A stretch of 64,000 bases of DNA from Pilasporangium apinafurcum (Eukaryota; Oomycota; Peronosporomycetes; Pythiales; Pythiaceae): assembly GCA_001600495.1 (NCBI GenBank), contig BCKE01000009.1, positions 320,508-384,507 of the forward strand, in the 5' to 3' direction. The notes under the pieces were generated by a model. The model ran no database searches. It had not been told where the DNA came from and worked only from the letters and a program-made list of their open reading frames with translations. A program made the translations under genes and the position numbers. This document shows, piece after piece, positions 31,999-44,300 of this stretch. Numbering within the stretch: the first letter of the stretch is position 1; each line of letters begins with the position of its first letter.

Positions 31999-33894
31999 AT
32001 GACCATGACAAATGCAGGAGATGGCGGGTCAACAACGGCTGCTGCCTCCACTCGCTCTGCCGCGCCGTCTCCACCTGTAGCTCCGAATGTGTTTACACGT
32101 GCCATGCGTGGCGGATCGTATTTGTTTCTGCAGAAGATATTTACGTTCGCAATCAATTCGTTCGTGCTTCGTAAACTGCAGCTAAGCATCACTGGTGCGG
32201 TGACTGTGCGCTTGGAATTGGCGCTGGCGACGATTTTTCTGCTACGTGATGGGATTCGGTTGGCATTTCTGCGTATGCCATCGATTGACAGCAGTTACCA
32301 AGAGGAGGTAACCCAGAAATCTCTCAGCGAATCAGCACTTGTGAACGGAAAATCGCTCATGAAGCCAACCCAAACAACAACCGCTGCTTATGTCCAACAA
32401 CTCGTCAACGTGGGGTGGCTTTCCACGGCAGTCAGCTGGTGTGTTGCAATTATTAGCATCTTTCTTACTGCAACAGAATGGATGGAACATGCATCTCCCT
32501 CTTCTTCATCGAATGTGGAAGGCCTACAGGATTATTCTTTAGTGATGGTAATGTATTGTCTCGCCGCAATGGTCGAAGCGCTGGCCGAACCGATGTATGT
32601 ATTGGCACATTGCAGTGTCTTGGTCTCCTGGCAGGTAACTGCACAGGGTGCAGGCTTTCTGGTACGCGGTATTGTGCAGTACGTCTGCATTTTCCTGCTA
32701 GATTGGGGGTTACTGAGCTATGGCTGTGCTGAGCTTGCGTATGCATCGACATTGTTGCTGGTCTTTATCACGTTCTTCTGGCGGCGCATCCATTCTTCTA
32801 ACCAAAGATTGCAGCAAAGTAAATCGCCGACATTTGCGCTACACAGCATGACGCAATTGCTGCCGCATCGACCTCCATCAACAGATATCTCATCAACTCA
32901 TTCGAGGTGGTTCCATCCGCAGCTGCTGTCGTTGTTATTTCCATTGAGTCTCCAAAGCAGCGTTAAGTATCTTCTGAGCGAAGGTGACAAGTGGGTATTG
33001 TCGTTGGCAGCGTCGTTTCAGGATATGGGCGTCTACGGGATTGTCTTCCATTTGGGATCATTAGTGCCTCGAATCGTGTTCCTACCGATTGAAGAAGCTA
33101 CAAAAACCATCTTCAGTAAGATGGCCAACAGTAGTAACAATAGTAACACTGCTGACAAAGAAGAATCTCGTCGATTGGTGATGATGCTGCTCAAACTGAT
33201 GAACCTCATTGGTCTCTGTTTCGTCTGTTTTGGCACAACCTACGCACAGACGCTGATCCTGCTGCTCTACGGGGTTGAGAAGGCGCGACTGGGTGTCGCA
33301 GAGGCACTAAGTGTATATTGCATTTATATCCATTTCCTGGGGTTGAACGGCATCTGTGAAGCGTTTGTGCACGCCGTGGGCAACGAAATGCAGCTCATGC
33401 GCTTGAACAAACTCATGGGCATTTTCTTCGTGATTTACGTGCTCAGCGCGGTGATGTTCATGTCAGTGTTCCAGCTTGGGACGATCGGTATTGTTCTTGC
33501 TAATTGTGTGAACATGGGCTGTCGGATCTTGTATTGCTTGTCCTTCATGACATCGTTCTTTGCGTCGAAGGACCAAAGTGAGACAGAAACGACCAAGCAA
33601 ACTATTACTAAGAGGGTAGTGGTGTTTTGGCGACAATCGCTACCGGATCGATTGGTGTTGCTCGCGTTTATCAGCTCGTTTCTGGTGACAATGAGCTCGA
33701 AGTTGATTGTCTTAAAAGGGCAAAACAAAACCGAGTCGTGGAAGCACCATGTTGTGCATGTTGCCATAGGTGCCGTTTGCTTTATCGGCGTCATGCTTAC
33801 GCTCTATATGAAGGAACGACACCTTCTGAGGAGTGAACTCGCCGCATTACGTCGGCAAAAGGTTTCAGCTGAAGTGAAAGCTCATGGAGATTAG
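31999..33894 (+). CDS. RFT1: RFT1-like ER membrane protein (lipid-linked oligosaccharide pathway)
   Basis: Intronless, 631 aa polytopic membrane protein. The N-terminal block FTRAMRGGSYLFLQKIFTFA with INSFVLRKLQLSITGAVTVR, followed by LELALATIFLLRDGIRLAFLR, is characteristic of RFT1 (MOP/MurJ-like flippase superfamily). In yeast and humans RFT1 is required to make Man5GlcNAc2-PP-dolichol available in the ER lumen for N-glycosylation. Further matches are VEALAEPMYVLAHCSV, SVKYLLSEGDKWVLSL, GIVFHLGSLVPRIVFLPIEE and YCIYIHFLGLNGICEAFVHAVG. About 10-14 hydrophobic helices are visible. It is longer than typical RFT1 (about 540 aa) because of polar inserts near residues 95-125 and 265-300. Confidence 0.9.
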   Translation: MTMTNAGDGGSTTAAASTRSAAPSPPVAPNVFTRAMRGGSYLFLQKIFTFAINSFVLRKLQLSITGAVTVRLELALATIFLLRDGIRLAFLRMPSIDSSYQEEVTQKSLSESALVNGKSLMKPTQTTTAAYVQQLVNVGWLSTAVSWCVAIISIFLTATEWMEHASPSSSSNVEGLQDYSLVMVMYCLAAMVEALAEPMYVLAHCSVLVSWQVTAQGAGFLVRGIVQYVCIFLLDWGLLSYGCAELAYASTLLLVFITFFWRRIHSSNQRLQQSKSPTFALHSMTQLLPHRPPSTDISSTHSRWFHPQLLSLLFPLSLQSSVKYLLSEGDKWVLSLAASFQDMGVYGIVFHLGSLVPRIVFLPIEEATKTIFSKMANSSNNSNTADKEESRRLVMMLLKLMNLIGLCFVCFGTTYAQTLILLLYGVEKARLGVAEALSVYCIYIHFLGLNGICEAFVHAVGNEMQLMRLNKLMGIFFVIYVLSAVMFMSVFQLGTIGIVLANCVNMGCRILYCLSFMTSFFASKDQSETETTKQTITKRVVVFWRQSLPDRLVLLAFISSFLVTMSSKLIVLKGQNKTESWKHHVVHVAIGAVCFIGVMLTLYMKERHLLRSELAALRRQKVSAEVKAHGD

Positions 33895-34031
33895 GCGGGA
33901 AATGATAGGTAACGCTTACAGTACAAAATGCTATTTCATTGCCATTTGAAGCGTCGATCTGGAAATATATCAATCGTCACGAATCGTCATTCATCGATAG
34001 ATAAATTGCACGAGCAATTCTACCACGCGAT

Positions 34032-36582
34032 ATGCGTCGATCATCTCATGAATCTATTAGCTCTCATCACCACCAGCAGCATGTGGTCGATAGCGAACAT
34101 AGTGTACAAGTTAGTAGTCCAAACTATCGGCAGGAACTCCAACATGTGCGTCCATTTTTCATGTATTCACTATGAATTGCCTGGTCTCCTCTTTGTGACG
34201 TTGCTATGTTGTGAATAGATTGTGCTACTGGCGCCGTGGACGCAATATGCTGCCTTCGAACCTTCATTTTCTGACGAATTAAATCAGTAGGATATTGCTT
34301 GTGGCACTGTATTCTTTTTTGTGCATGGTAGAATCAGCATGACATATTGACTTGTATTGGTAGAGATTTAGCGCAACGCGTGACAGACGTGATCCTGGAC
34401 GAATTAGAGAAAATCTACATTCGACTGCGCAGACAGCAAGAAGAGCGCGATGCCATGGGGATCACCTCGCCTCATGCAAACCGCACGCTACTTGAGAATT
34501 GCTTAGTTGTCGAAGCGAAACGCAAAATCGATCCTGTCCACATCACACGCAACGTCAGTGCCTATCAATTACTTGATCAGTCGAGTATTTCATTTTAACT
34601 GACTCGTCCATATGTGTGAATTTCAGATGATAACAGCGATGAAGACAGCCTTGGCACTAGCGAATAGCCCGAATATCACTGTTCGCCCAACGCAGAACAG
34701 GAGCAACTACCACGCACGTGCACAACACCACACGTCTAGCGCCAAAGTGCGACGCGCATGGCAGAAGAAGAGCGTCATCGCGCAAATGATCCAACTCCAG
34801 CAGTCGCAAGCCGCAGCAGTCGCGGAGGAACAGGCAGCCATCTCCATCGCCATGCGCAACAAAGAAAGTGATCCATCGTCACGAAATGCAGAAAACGACG
34901 CAGCCTCATCATCAATGCTCTGTGTGCAGTTTCCGAAACGCGAACAAACGTTGAGTGACGCCGTTGCCGAAGCTGAAGCGGCAAGTAGGGCTAATATTGA
35001 GGAACTCAACAACCAAGTCACTCACTTTCGCCATCGACCAGTCTCCTCACAGGGATTTGCGGTAGGTGAGACTGACGCAACAGCATCTAATCCATCGCCA
35101 CGCCGGAGCGAACGCGTCCGGTATATCATGTCCACGCGTCTGGGGGCATTACCACCTACGAAGAAAATCTTGGACGAGTATCCGATCCCAAAGGAGATTT
35201 TGGATGCGCTGGAGAAGCATCGTCACTTCCACGTCGATGAAAGCTCACTCACGACGTCGTTTGAGGCTATAAGCCTGAGCGATGGGCCGGAGGGACAGTG
35301 CCATTTTCGTCGATCAGTACCGATTGAACGGAAGCCGATCTCGTTCGTGCTGTCCTCTCTGGAGATTGCACCGCCACAGCCTGTGCAACCACCGAGCGAT
35401 ATCTTTGACCACGCGCATGAACTTGAATCGGGAACGATTAGTGATGATGTGCTGCTCACGCAAGTGCGCAAGCTTTATGACTACACACACGATTCCTACC
35501 GCGAGTTCCGTTCGAGTCTGCATCGTCATTTGGATCTTCAGTACTTGGTCGATTTATCGTTCCGAAGCTCGTTGACCAGCACAAACTGCTTCATCGACGA
35601 CGGTGGGAACGACGATGATGGTGATGGTATCACGTCTTCGGAAGCGACGATTGTGATTCCACAACGATTGCTACGAGTAAACGTACTACCACCTGTATCA
35701 AAATGGCGCCTGCTCGCTCAGAGAGGCCAGCAAAACGCAAAAACGCGAATGGCGACGCGTCGAGGTGCTCTGGCGGTGCACATGAAAAGCGAAACGGCCA
35801 TGCAGTTGTTGCGTACGGAAGTGGTAAACACCATCACGCGCTTTTCTGTGCAAGAGGTACAGTTGATGGAGTTGTGGGCTACTCAGAACTCCGCGATTCA
35901 AGCAGGAGAAAAGGAAGAGGAGATGCCATTCGACCCGGTGGCGATGAATCCAGAGCTGAGCGTGCGGTTCGATGCTGTGTGGAAGGATGTGCGCATGCCT
36001 GCGCATGACCGACTGGATCTGGCGATCAAGTATAGTGCACTGGAGAATGTCGCAAGGCTTCCTGATGCCGTGCGGCTCTGGGAAGTAGCAGCTGCGCTGA
36101 TCAAAGAGCGCGAACAGCTAGTCTCGCTTATGCGGAATATGCCACATGCATCCATACCAAAGCTTGCAGCGGTGTTGGTGGAAGAGAATGGGATGTTGCA
36201 GGACCTAGCGACCTGTACGACGCACTTGAAGGAGGCACTTATGCTAACTTATGTCGAAGTCGGCGATTTTGTGAGTTTAATCATGACAATTGAAGCCTAC
36301 CGAGTGGGTAGTTGGTACTGATTTGGTTTCATCTCTGTCTATCCTAGGTCACGTACGAAGGAAATTTCTATCTTGCTCGTATGGAATTTGAATCCGCAGA
36401 AATGAGGTAGCAAGGAAAAATGGACCAATATTCTGCGAAGCATACTCAACTAACTTTTTTTCTCCAATCTCCTATTTGTCGACAGGCACATCATCCTCGA
36501 CAGCCTTGAGCCTGCGAAGCAGAAAACCGAAGGATCATTAACAACAGAAGCAAATAGCTCTGCATCTGTCCCACCACCGTAG
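34032..36582 (+). CDS. Conserved-looking protein of unknown function, helical
   Basis: Five exons: 34032-34145, 34332-34553, 34627-36270, 36348-36406 and 36486-36582, phases consistent, 711 aa. No family recognised. It begins with a His/Ser-rich stretch, then a helical RDLAQRVTDVILDELEKIYI region. A basic, Gln/Ala-rich segment follows (KVRRAWQKKSVIAQMIQLQQ), then an acidic Ala-rich coiled-coil-like part. The middle (YIMSTRLGALPPTKKILDEY) looks globular. The C-terminal third is helical with DRLDLAIKYSALENVARLPD and ends in a Pro/Ser-rich tail. The C-terminal pattern suggests a cytoskeletal or ciliary coiled-coil protein, but that is a guess. Start choice rests on the in-phase junction to the DILTCIGRDLAQR exon. 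Confidence 0.65.
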
Positions 36583-36659
36583 TATTAGTCTCATCAGACG
36601 GGTACAAATAATATATAGATAGTTTAGTTTTTATTGTCTCCTTCTTCGCTTCTTAATAT

Positions 36660-37423
36660 CTATTCTGCTTCTTCTTCTCCGTGTTGCTGTTTCTTCTTCT
36701 TCTTCTTCTCGTTCTGGACGTGTAACTCATCACGTTTCAATTTTCCTGAGCAGCTTCCATACGCACGCCGCCCAAAGAGCTTGCCACCAGTCGCTGCGAA
36801 CAGCTCCTCGTCTGTTGGAATGCGAAATTTCTTCTGTTTCTTCATCGCTTGCTCTTCTTCTGTCGCTGAATCAGAAGCTGCATCTTCATCTCGCTGGCGT
36901 TTGTTTTTGCTTTTCTTCTCTTTCTTCTTCTTATTGTCCTTCTTGTTCTTCTTGCTCTTCTTCTTCTTGCTTTTCCTATTTGTTTCATCATCATCATCGG
37001 AACTACTAGCGTCGATGGTGATCTTGTTCGCTACTTTGTCATAGACATTGTACCACCACTGGTTCTGCTGCTCTACCACCTTTTGCTTCTCTACACCCAC
37101 CTGCACGTTAAACAACAACATATATCAATATACAGTGTAACTACAATCACACACGAGCAGCATATCCAAAGTAAACTCAAACGTACACCCATAAATTCCT
37201 CGCGTTTCTTGACTTTGACATGCGTAACCATGCCTTGCTCCTGTTTCCCGAGCCCTTTGCCAGCTTTCCACCCCATTTTCTCCATCTGCCGACGTGCAAA
37301 CTCCGACACATTTGACGACGCACTTTCGTTCATCATGCCTCCCAGTTTGTTCATGAATTTCTTCCCAACCAGCGGCACCGCCGCCGCATTTGCCACCTCT
37401 ATCGCCCCGTCATTAACCGCCAT
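36660..37423 (-). CDS. G-patch domain protein, lysine-rich (nucleolar type)
   Basis: Two exons on the minus strand, 37187-37423 and 36660-37100, 225 aa. A G-patch lies at about residues 35-65: FARRQMEKMGWKAGKGLGKQ, then EQGMVTHVKVKKRE. G-patch proteins activate DEAH-box RNA helicases in splicing or ribosome biogenesis. A WWYNVYDKVANKI segment follows, then acidic DDDDE, a long Lys-rich run typical of nucleolar proteins, and a globular-looking part with RIPTDEELFAATGGKLFGRRAYG. The order G-patch, short linker, basic tail resembles GPATCH4/PINX1-type proteins; which one is not settled. The start at MAVNDGAIE is preferred over one 45 bases upstream, which would overlap a CCAAT box. Confidence 0.85.
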
Positions 37424-37542
37424 CTTACTCTTCTTGATCTGAACGTAGCTCCAAGTTCCGATGGCCAATCAACAATAATAAAACTACTGATTGGATAAAA
37501 TGACTCTATTAAACTGAAATATTGTATTTTTATTGGCTAAAA
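37424..37542 (-). promoter_or_regulatory. Short promoter with three CCAAT boxes
   Basis: Between the G-patch start and the SERAC1-like stop. CCAAT/ATTGG pentamers occur at 37465-37469, 37490-37494 and 37532-37536. The last lies in TATTGGCTAAAA, a string nearly repeated in two other promoters of this window. CCAAT boxes are bound by NF-Y in eukaryotes. Confidence 0.5.
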
Positions 37543-40500
37543 TTACTCAGTTGGTTTGGCCCATCTCAAAATTGACCTCAGCATGAGCTGATAATGCTCG
37601 TCTTTCTTGGTCTTGGCCTTGGAAATCGTCATGTGATCGGCATTCTCCAAGACATGGAACTCACCTACTCCAGGATTAGCTGAATCTGGTTTCACGACCA
37701 TCGCCGACAAGCCAAAACCCATCGGTGCAGATTTAGCTTCCGCCAAACTCAAGCAGTCAATGCCGAAGGACTTGAAGGCATTGTTCAGTTCTGCTAATCG
37801 TCCATCTGTGTCTCTTCCCAGATCCTGCAACGCTGGATGCGCTTGGAGCAACGCACGTACTGATGGCGAGTGCACACCTTTCGCCAAATCTGATCCAAAA
37901 TGTGGAACAGCGAGGAACACCACACCTCGTGTATTGTTTACAAGATTGTCCTTAGCAGACTTGTGAGGATCTTCTTGTTGTTGCTCGTTGGCGACTAGCA
38001 ACATCTTCTTGACGAGCAAGCCACCCATCGAGTGCGTGACGAACACGACTGGATTCGCTATTGCATGGGGTTGCTTGTTACGACCAACGTTGGCCGCGTA
38101 AAGCGCATCGAGCATCACACGCGCACGCTCTTGCAACGTAAGCGATGGCCATGGACTGGACCAACTCACCATACCAGCCTCGTATCCTAGCGTAAGCAAT
38201 CGCGCGTGGATTCTGTGATGACGTAGGTCTTCAGCGAGTAACAGATCAGGCCAAATCTGGTTCTCATCGCTGTCGATCGCAGTACCCATGTCTGTGCGCC
38301 AGGTTCCAAATGGATGTCCTCGTAGTCCGTGCACAAAGACGACATCGAGCTCTTTGTCCGCAGCTTCAATTAAACATTCATGATCTGAGAGGCTGGAGAT
38401 GTTTTCACTTGGCTCAGCCAACCCATCCTCTTTATTGGTGTCGATGCGTGTTCGAGGCACAATCGGGTGTACACCTTCACAAAAGACATCGTCAATCAGT
38501 CGACCAGTTACCACTAAGCTCCGATATGCCGCCATGTTCTTCACCATGCGATAATAGTTGGAGCGCTGCATCGGATCCTCATACTCACCCCACCGCTGGC
38601 TCTGCCTGAAAAAGCGTTTTCCACTGCTCGTCTGCTGCAGCAGGTGCTCAACATCAAAATGATCAGCCACAAACGTCTTCCATGTCGATTGCCAGTCTCG
38701 TTGCCTTGCTGGAAGTAGCAATTCCAGTGCTGCTACCTCTGGGAAATGCTTGCGGTGATGCTGATCCAGTTCTAAACATGATGAGGCGACCAAATTGGCG
38801 ATCACACGCGCACATTGTGTCTGGAAAATGTGCTGATTACCGTCCTGTGGAGTCGTGGTGCCCAACAATGCCATCAATGGCACAATCCCTTGTCGAATCA
38901 GCTCTTCGTGATGACCCTCCGCCAACACGGCCAGCGCAGATGTGCCTGTTTCGACAACCGCTGGATTGAAAAGCACTTTTTCATTGCCCGGTGTCAGCTC
39001 ATCCGAGACTTCGGCGATCGCTTCTACTTCCCGCACCGCCAAAATTTCGCCGCCGTCCGAGAGCTCACGAATGTGTTGCAGCATACTCATCAGCCATGCC
39101 TGTAGAATATGGTGCTGTAGTTTTCTGAATGGACTAGTTTCTTCATCAGTAGCTCCGTCGCTCGACTGTTGTGAAGGCTGAGATTGTTCCGTGAGGTGAA
39201 TCAAACTGTTGATGGAACTCGCGCGTATCAATCGTCGAGAACTCGCACTCCAGGCCGTGAGGATATCGATCCATCCAAACTCAGTGCTCGCGTCGTACTC
39301 CTCTGCTCCAACAACCGGTAAATCGTTTAAATCCAATGCACCGCGAAATGCCTTCGACATGTGCAATTTGCGTTTCGAGTGCAGCAACGACGTCGAGGAC
39401 GATCCAAAACACGCTTGCAATGCGATTTCCCCACTCTGAAAACTCGTACAGACATTATGAAACGCCAATGCCAAGTGGGTCTGGATTTCCAGCAACTGAT
39501 TGTTCACGTGCGCCATATCTTCTGCATCCGATGCTAGCGGATTTTCTGTGGGAGGTGGTTGTTGCGTACGGCTGGCAGGTCTCTTGCTCTTCTTCTTCTG
39601 AAGCTGTTGTGGCAATTGGCAATTAAGGCGCGCTTGCTCATGCAACTGCCTTGCAAATTGGAACAACGCTGTCCACGTCTCGGACGATTCAAACAACAGT
39701 CGTCGCGTCAGGGGATGAGCACTCAACGTCCGCAAACACGAAGCGCTCAGGTACTGGAGTTTTGGTTCATGGTCACACGTTGTCCAGTAACGGATCTGTT
39801 TCATCCAGAGCTCGTACGTGTCGTGATGCACAAATGGCGTGTAATGGCACTGCGCGACACGTAGAAGCGCACGCACGAGCTCTGCCGCTTGGACTTGCAA
39901 CTCATCGTTCCCGTGAGGAAGCGTGAGTAGTAGCGTCGCACACGTTGGTCCCAACAACGATTGCAATGCGTCAAGATGGTGGGAGAGTGGAGTCGAGAGG
40001 TTATCTAGATTATGAACTATCGTGGTGAGCGCCCATAAGCCAAACTATATTGTGACAATGCCCGTAGAAATTCGCAACCCAATCAGTTAAAGACGCCACA
40101 TTGATAATAGAATAATGCGAACATTACAGTGGCATTACCTGCTTCATTGATGGTGGCATTTCTGGAGAAAGTAGGCTGAGAAACCCTTCGATCGCGTCCG
40201 CAAGTCCTGCACTCAGTTCTTGAGGAGCGTTAAAAGATATGAGATGTTGCTTTCTTCTTTCCAGAGAATACTGAGTCTTGGGCTGACAATGGACGAGTGC
40301 ATCCCCAATATGCAGTAGATCAACATATCCGATCGCATTTTCATCCACGAGATGCCCTAAAGCTGCTCCTAACGCCACCAATGGAATCTCCAGTTGACCA
40401 ACGCTATTCATAGCAGGTAGTTCATCATCGAGTTGCTTTGCCACAGACAGCAGGGTCACCACACTCTGCACCAAGTCTGTTGGTCAGTACAAGAAAACAC

Positions 40501-41119
40501 ACCAAGTGTCAGAAATACATACAATGCAATCATATGCAAAACAGTGACCAATCATACCATGAGTTTGATCCGTTTTATCTTGTGGTTTGACATGCGCTAG
40601 ATACTCCAACAACAGGCTCAATGCATCGTGTTCAACCAGAAAACGAAGCATTGCATTCACTTCTTCAGTGTTTCTCCGTGGGTGTGCTGCTGTCACCACA
40701 CCAGCCAGTAATCCCATCATTTCGACGACGTCAAAATCACCCTTGATGACCACCCGTTGGAGTTCCTCAACCAATTCCTGCTCGAGTCCAGCACCACCGT
40801 GTCGATACAACGCCATCGCCAGCAACGCACTTGTGCGTACAAACAACCATTTGCTTTTCGCATCACTGCTGGTATCATTGTGCTCTGTGGTGGCCAAAAC
40901 TAACAACAACGGCGTAGCCACTAGTGTCGCAATACCAGCTTTATGACGAGCAAACCCAAGGTTACGCTTCTTTGTGCGGACGAGGCGAGCAGCAGACATG
41001 GAGCGCTGTTGATCGGTGCGGCTGCTGGTGAGCTGGATTTGGTGTCGCCATGCTCTGCGCAGCGGCAAGAGCCTGTATTGACGAGCCGTGGGCTGCACAT
41101 GCCGCCAAAGATACGTCAT
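37543..41119 (-). CDS. SERAC1-like alpha/beta hydrolase with N-terminal helical repeats
   Basis: Three exons on the minus strand: 40558-41119, 40139-40476 and 37543-40044; 1133 aa. The C-terminal third (from about 870) is a serine lipase/esterase domain. VVFVHGLRGHPFGTW carries the oxyanion region, FVTHSMGGLLVKKML has the nucleophile Ser near 970, TRGVVFLAVPHFGSD follows, and FHVLENADHMTISK holds the likely His. This is the SERAC1 signature; human SERAC1 acts in phosphatidylglycerol remodelling at mitochondria-ER contacts. The N-terminus is Arg-rich and lacks acidic residues (TARQYRLLPLRRAWRHQ), fitting a mitochondrial presequence. The large middle region is helical with ARM-like repeats (SALLAMALYRHGGAG). 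It is nearly twice the length of the human protein. It shares a 216-base divergent promoter with the TARBP1-like gene. Confidence 0.85.
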
Positions 41120-41335
41120 TATCGCGCTTTCTCTGTTGGGTTATAATTTCGCAGCTTCTCATCACATGTAACCAATATATTGCGTGCCAAAAAATGAACA
41201 TTTTCTTGCCATATCCGCTAGGTTCTCTTTCAAAATAGGAGTACTGTAGTATCTTAAATAATAGACTTTTGCACTTAACGTATTGTAGCTCTTCAAAAAT
41301 AAGCCGATACCAATCACAGTAAACAGAAAAAGTCA
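41120..41335. promoter_or_regulatory. Divergent promoter with two CCAAT boxes
   Basis: The 216 bases between the SERAC1-like and TARBP1-like start codons must serve both genes. CCAAT occurs at 41172-41176 and 41310-41314. Confidence 0.45.
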
Positions 41336-44300
41336 ATGGCGCAGGACCACGGAGCTGCGTTTCTTCGGCAGATTGCAAATGTATGGGCACGATGGAACAG
41401 CCAGCAACACGACAACCGGAGTAGCGATGTTGTAGATACTGAGACACAGTATGAGCTGCTGACGATGGGCCTTGTGGCAACATTGACAGACGAACAATTG
41501 CACTTCTTGGCGGGTCCTGAGTCTGTTGCAAATGGTCGCGATTTTCTCTTGACGTTCGTGTTGAACTGGGAAGATGACTACACTCGAGACGCAAAGCAAT
41601 TTCATTTTACGCTCGTGGTGGCTGTAAAGCTACTGGAAGAACGAGTCAGGCGACAACACGATGTCAATAACAGCAATTTTAACACTGCGGTACCCCGACC
41701 AGTGGTGACTATGCTGCTGTCATTGCTGCGGTTCCAACGCTATCAACTGGTGCACCGTGTGGCATTGACAATGCTCAAACGTTTGTTTGATGTTTTTGAT
41801 TCCAAGGAGCTGTGTGAAGTGGTTGGCGACCAACTCTACGCGATGCTCATGCAAGAAGTTGTACCATCCACAGATGGATTCAGTAATACACAAGTTGAGA
41901 GAACGGACGATGATAATAAAAGCGCTGATTCGGTCAGCTACGTGTCCCTGTGCAATGTAGTCCAAGTGTTACTGCAAGAATATGCGACCAGTGATACGGA
42001 ATCATGCGCTAGAGAGAGACTACTTGGTCAGATCCAAGATATTTTCGTAAAAGCAGTGGGATCTTATAACGAGTCTCCAAGCTTCTTGCGTGCCATTTCG
42101 ATGCATTTAGTACCTTCAGTGGTACAAATTAATCCAGAAATGATTGGGAATTTAGCGTCATTGGCAGCGGAGACTTGGCAGACGGCATCTACAGTCAAGA
42201 CCAACAACACATCGACACTGTTGTACCTAGTTTGTCTATTGATGCCACGAGATCCTACGTTGGTTTGCAACGTTGGACTCCAGCACATGATCTCATTTGC
42301 TCTGGCGCAAGAAGACTCTCTTATGCGGAAACAGGGGATGTACGCGCTGAAAATTGCACTCTCTCACTACACGCTAGAAGCTAGTACATCGTCTCATGAA
42401 GCAGAGATTTGGCAAAGCTTCATAACTGCATCAGAAGTCATTCAGATGCATCAAGAGCAGCATTTAATCGAACAGGTGTGGCCACAGGTTGAGCATTTGA
42501 TTGATTCGTCGTTGGTATCAGTTCAAGAGACGCTTGGTTCATCACCATTACCATCATCATGGCCAGTGCGATTTTCGTTCGAATGGATTCAAAGTCTTCT
42601 GGTTCGGGTGTTTTCCCATGATAATCCGGTTGTACGGCGACTCTTTTTGTCAAATTTCATGACAACCTGTGCTAATCGGTGGCGTCCTGCTTTGCAAAGT
42701 GGCAACCAGAAGAAGAGTAGAGCTATTTCTCAAAGCACGATAGATCCTGGCTCCTCGCTGGCGTGTGAACCGAGTTTCCACAAGTTTGTGTTCCATCATC
42801 TCTTACACACAGTGAATGACCCAATGCTTTACAAAAGCTCCAACAAAGAAGCCTTTCAATCGCTTTTGACAAAATTTTTGGCTTTGTATTTGACGTTCCA
42901 ATTATCCGTCTACAAGAAAACTCACGACAAGACGAACAGCGATGAGTCAACGCAAAGAGGCTTACTAAATGATTACGTGAATGCCGTCCACGAAGCAATA
43001 TTTGGTGAAGCTGCCGACGGCCATTCCCCCGAGGCATTGTTGAGTATGCTGCAAGTGTTTCAGGATGATGATCTTCAATCTGCTATGAAAACAGTTACAA
43101 GTGCTAATTGCTTGCTGGATGAGGCGGCGGTGGATCAGCTTCGCTTTATTATCAATGTTCATGTGGTGCAGTCATTTCCACATGCCATCCGCGTCAAGAC
43201 CTTTGCTGCCTTACAAAACGTACTAACAGGAGGGTTCACTCCGATGTCAGTGTTTCCATTACGTTCATTGGCTCGGATATTGCTGGTGTTTCCTGCAAAT
43301 AGCTTGACTGCGTGCAACGGAACTGCGTTCTTGAGTATTTTGCGGTGGTTGTCCACTGACCACGATTGCGAAGAGAAATTCCGTCGCTCAGTGTCTCAAG
43401 CAGTCTGTTCTTTCCTGAAAAAAAAGCATGACAACAATCATGATCCTGGTATGCAGCTAAGCGCTGAGCAGCTTTCCCGTTTGCTATTGTTTACAGCGGA
43501 GCTGGGTGATGACATAGAACGCAAATCGGCTACGCTTCGACTTTCTTTCGCTCTACTAACAGAAGGAATAACCAAAGACGAAGTAGACGATTGCCAATTA
43601 ATTCTTCTTGTTGGTAAGATTGAAGAAGAAATTAGCGAGCTTATTGAAGCTACCCATTATGTAAATGGAATCGGGAGCGATCCGCAATTCCGATTTGATT
43701 TCAAGCCAAGCAGCTTCTACTACATCCTCCATGATGGCAATGATAGACACAAAGGAGAAGAGCAGCCATTCAGTTGCTTCTTCCTATTTCATACGGGACT
43801 AACTCTTGCACAGAAATGGCTCAAGAATGCTCAGGCAGCAAGTACAGACGATGATGGACCTAATGCCGAGGACGAAGAAAATGAACATGCGATTATGACA
43901 TCATCTGCAACTGTGATGACACAAATGGCCACGTATTCTATGGAGGAGGTTGGGGACCTTCGGTGCATGAATGAACTCAACACATTCTGTAATTCCCTGA
44001 AGCTGGTTGTGTCGGGTGATAACGCGACTGACGCCAACAAGCAAACCATCGCCATGCGATTTTTAGCAATTGTGTCGGCACAAACCAAAGCTATCGACTC
44101 ATTAGAGGTGTTTCAGGGCGCGACAATGCTTCCATTTCTTCATGATGCTCGACTCACGCGTCGTGCCCATCACGGGAGTAAACAGTTGTCGCGATGCACT
44201 GTCGTTTTCTCGACCAACAAGTGGATGTTGATCTATCATACGCTTCTCGCATCATCATATGTGCCAACTTCAACCCTTCATGACATCTTTATGGAATGTC

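Noticed and set aside
36634-37044. Plus-strand frame rich in Phe/Leu/Ser
   Set aside because: It is the complement of the lysine-rich tail of the G-patch protein; poly-AAG read backwards gives CTT runs.
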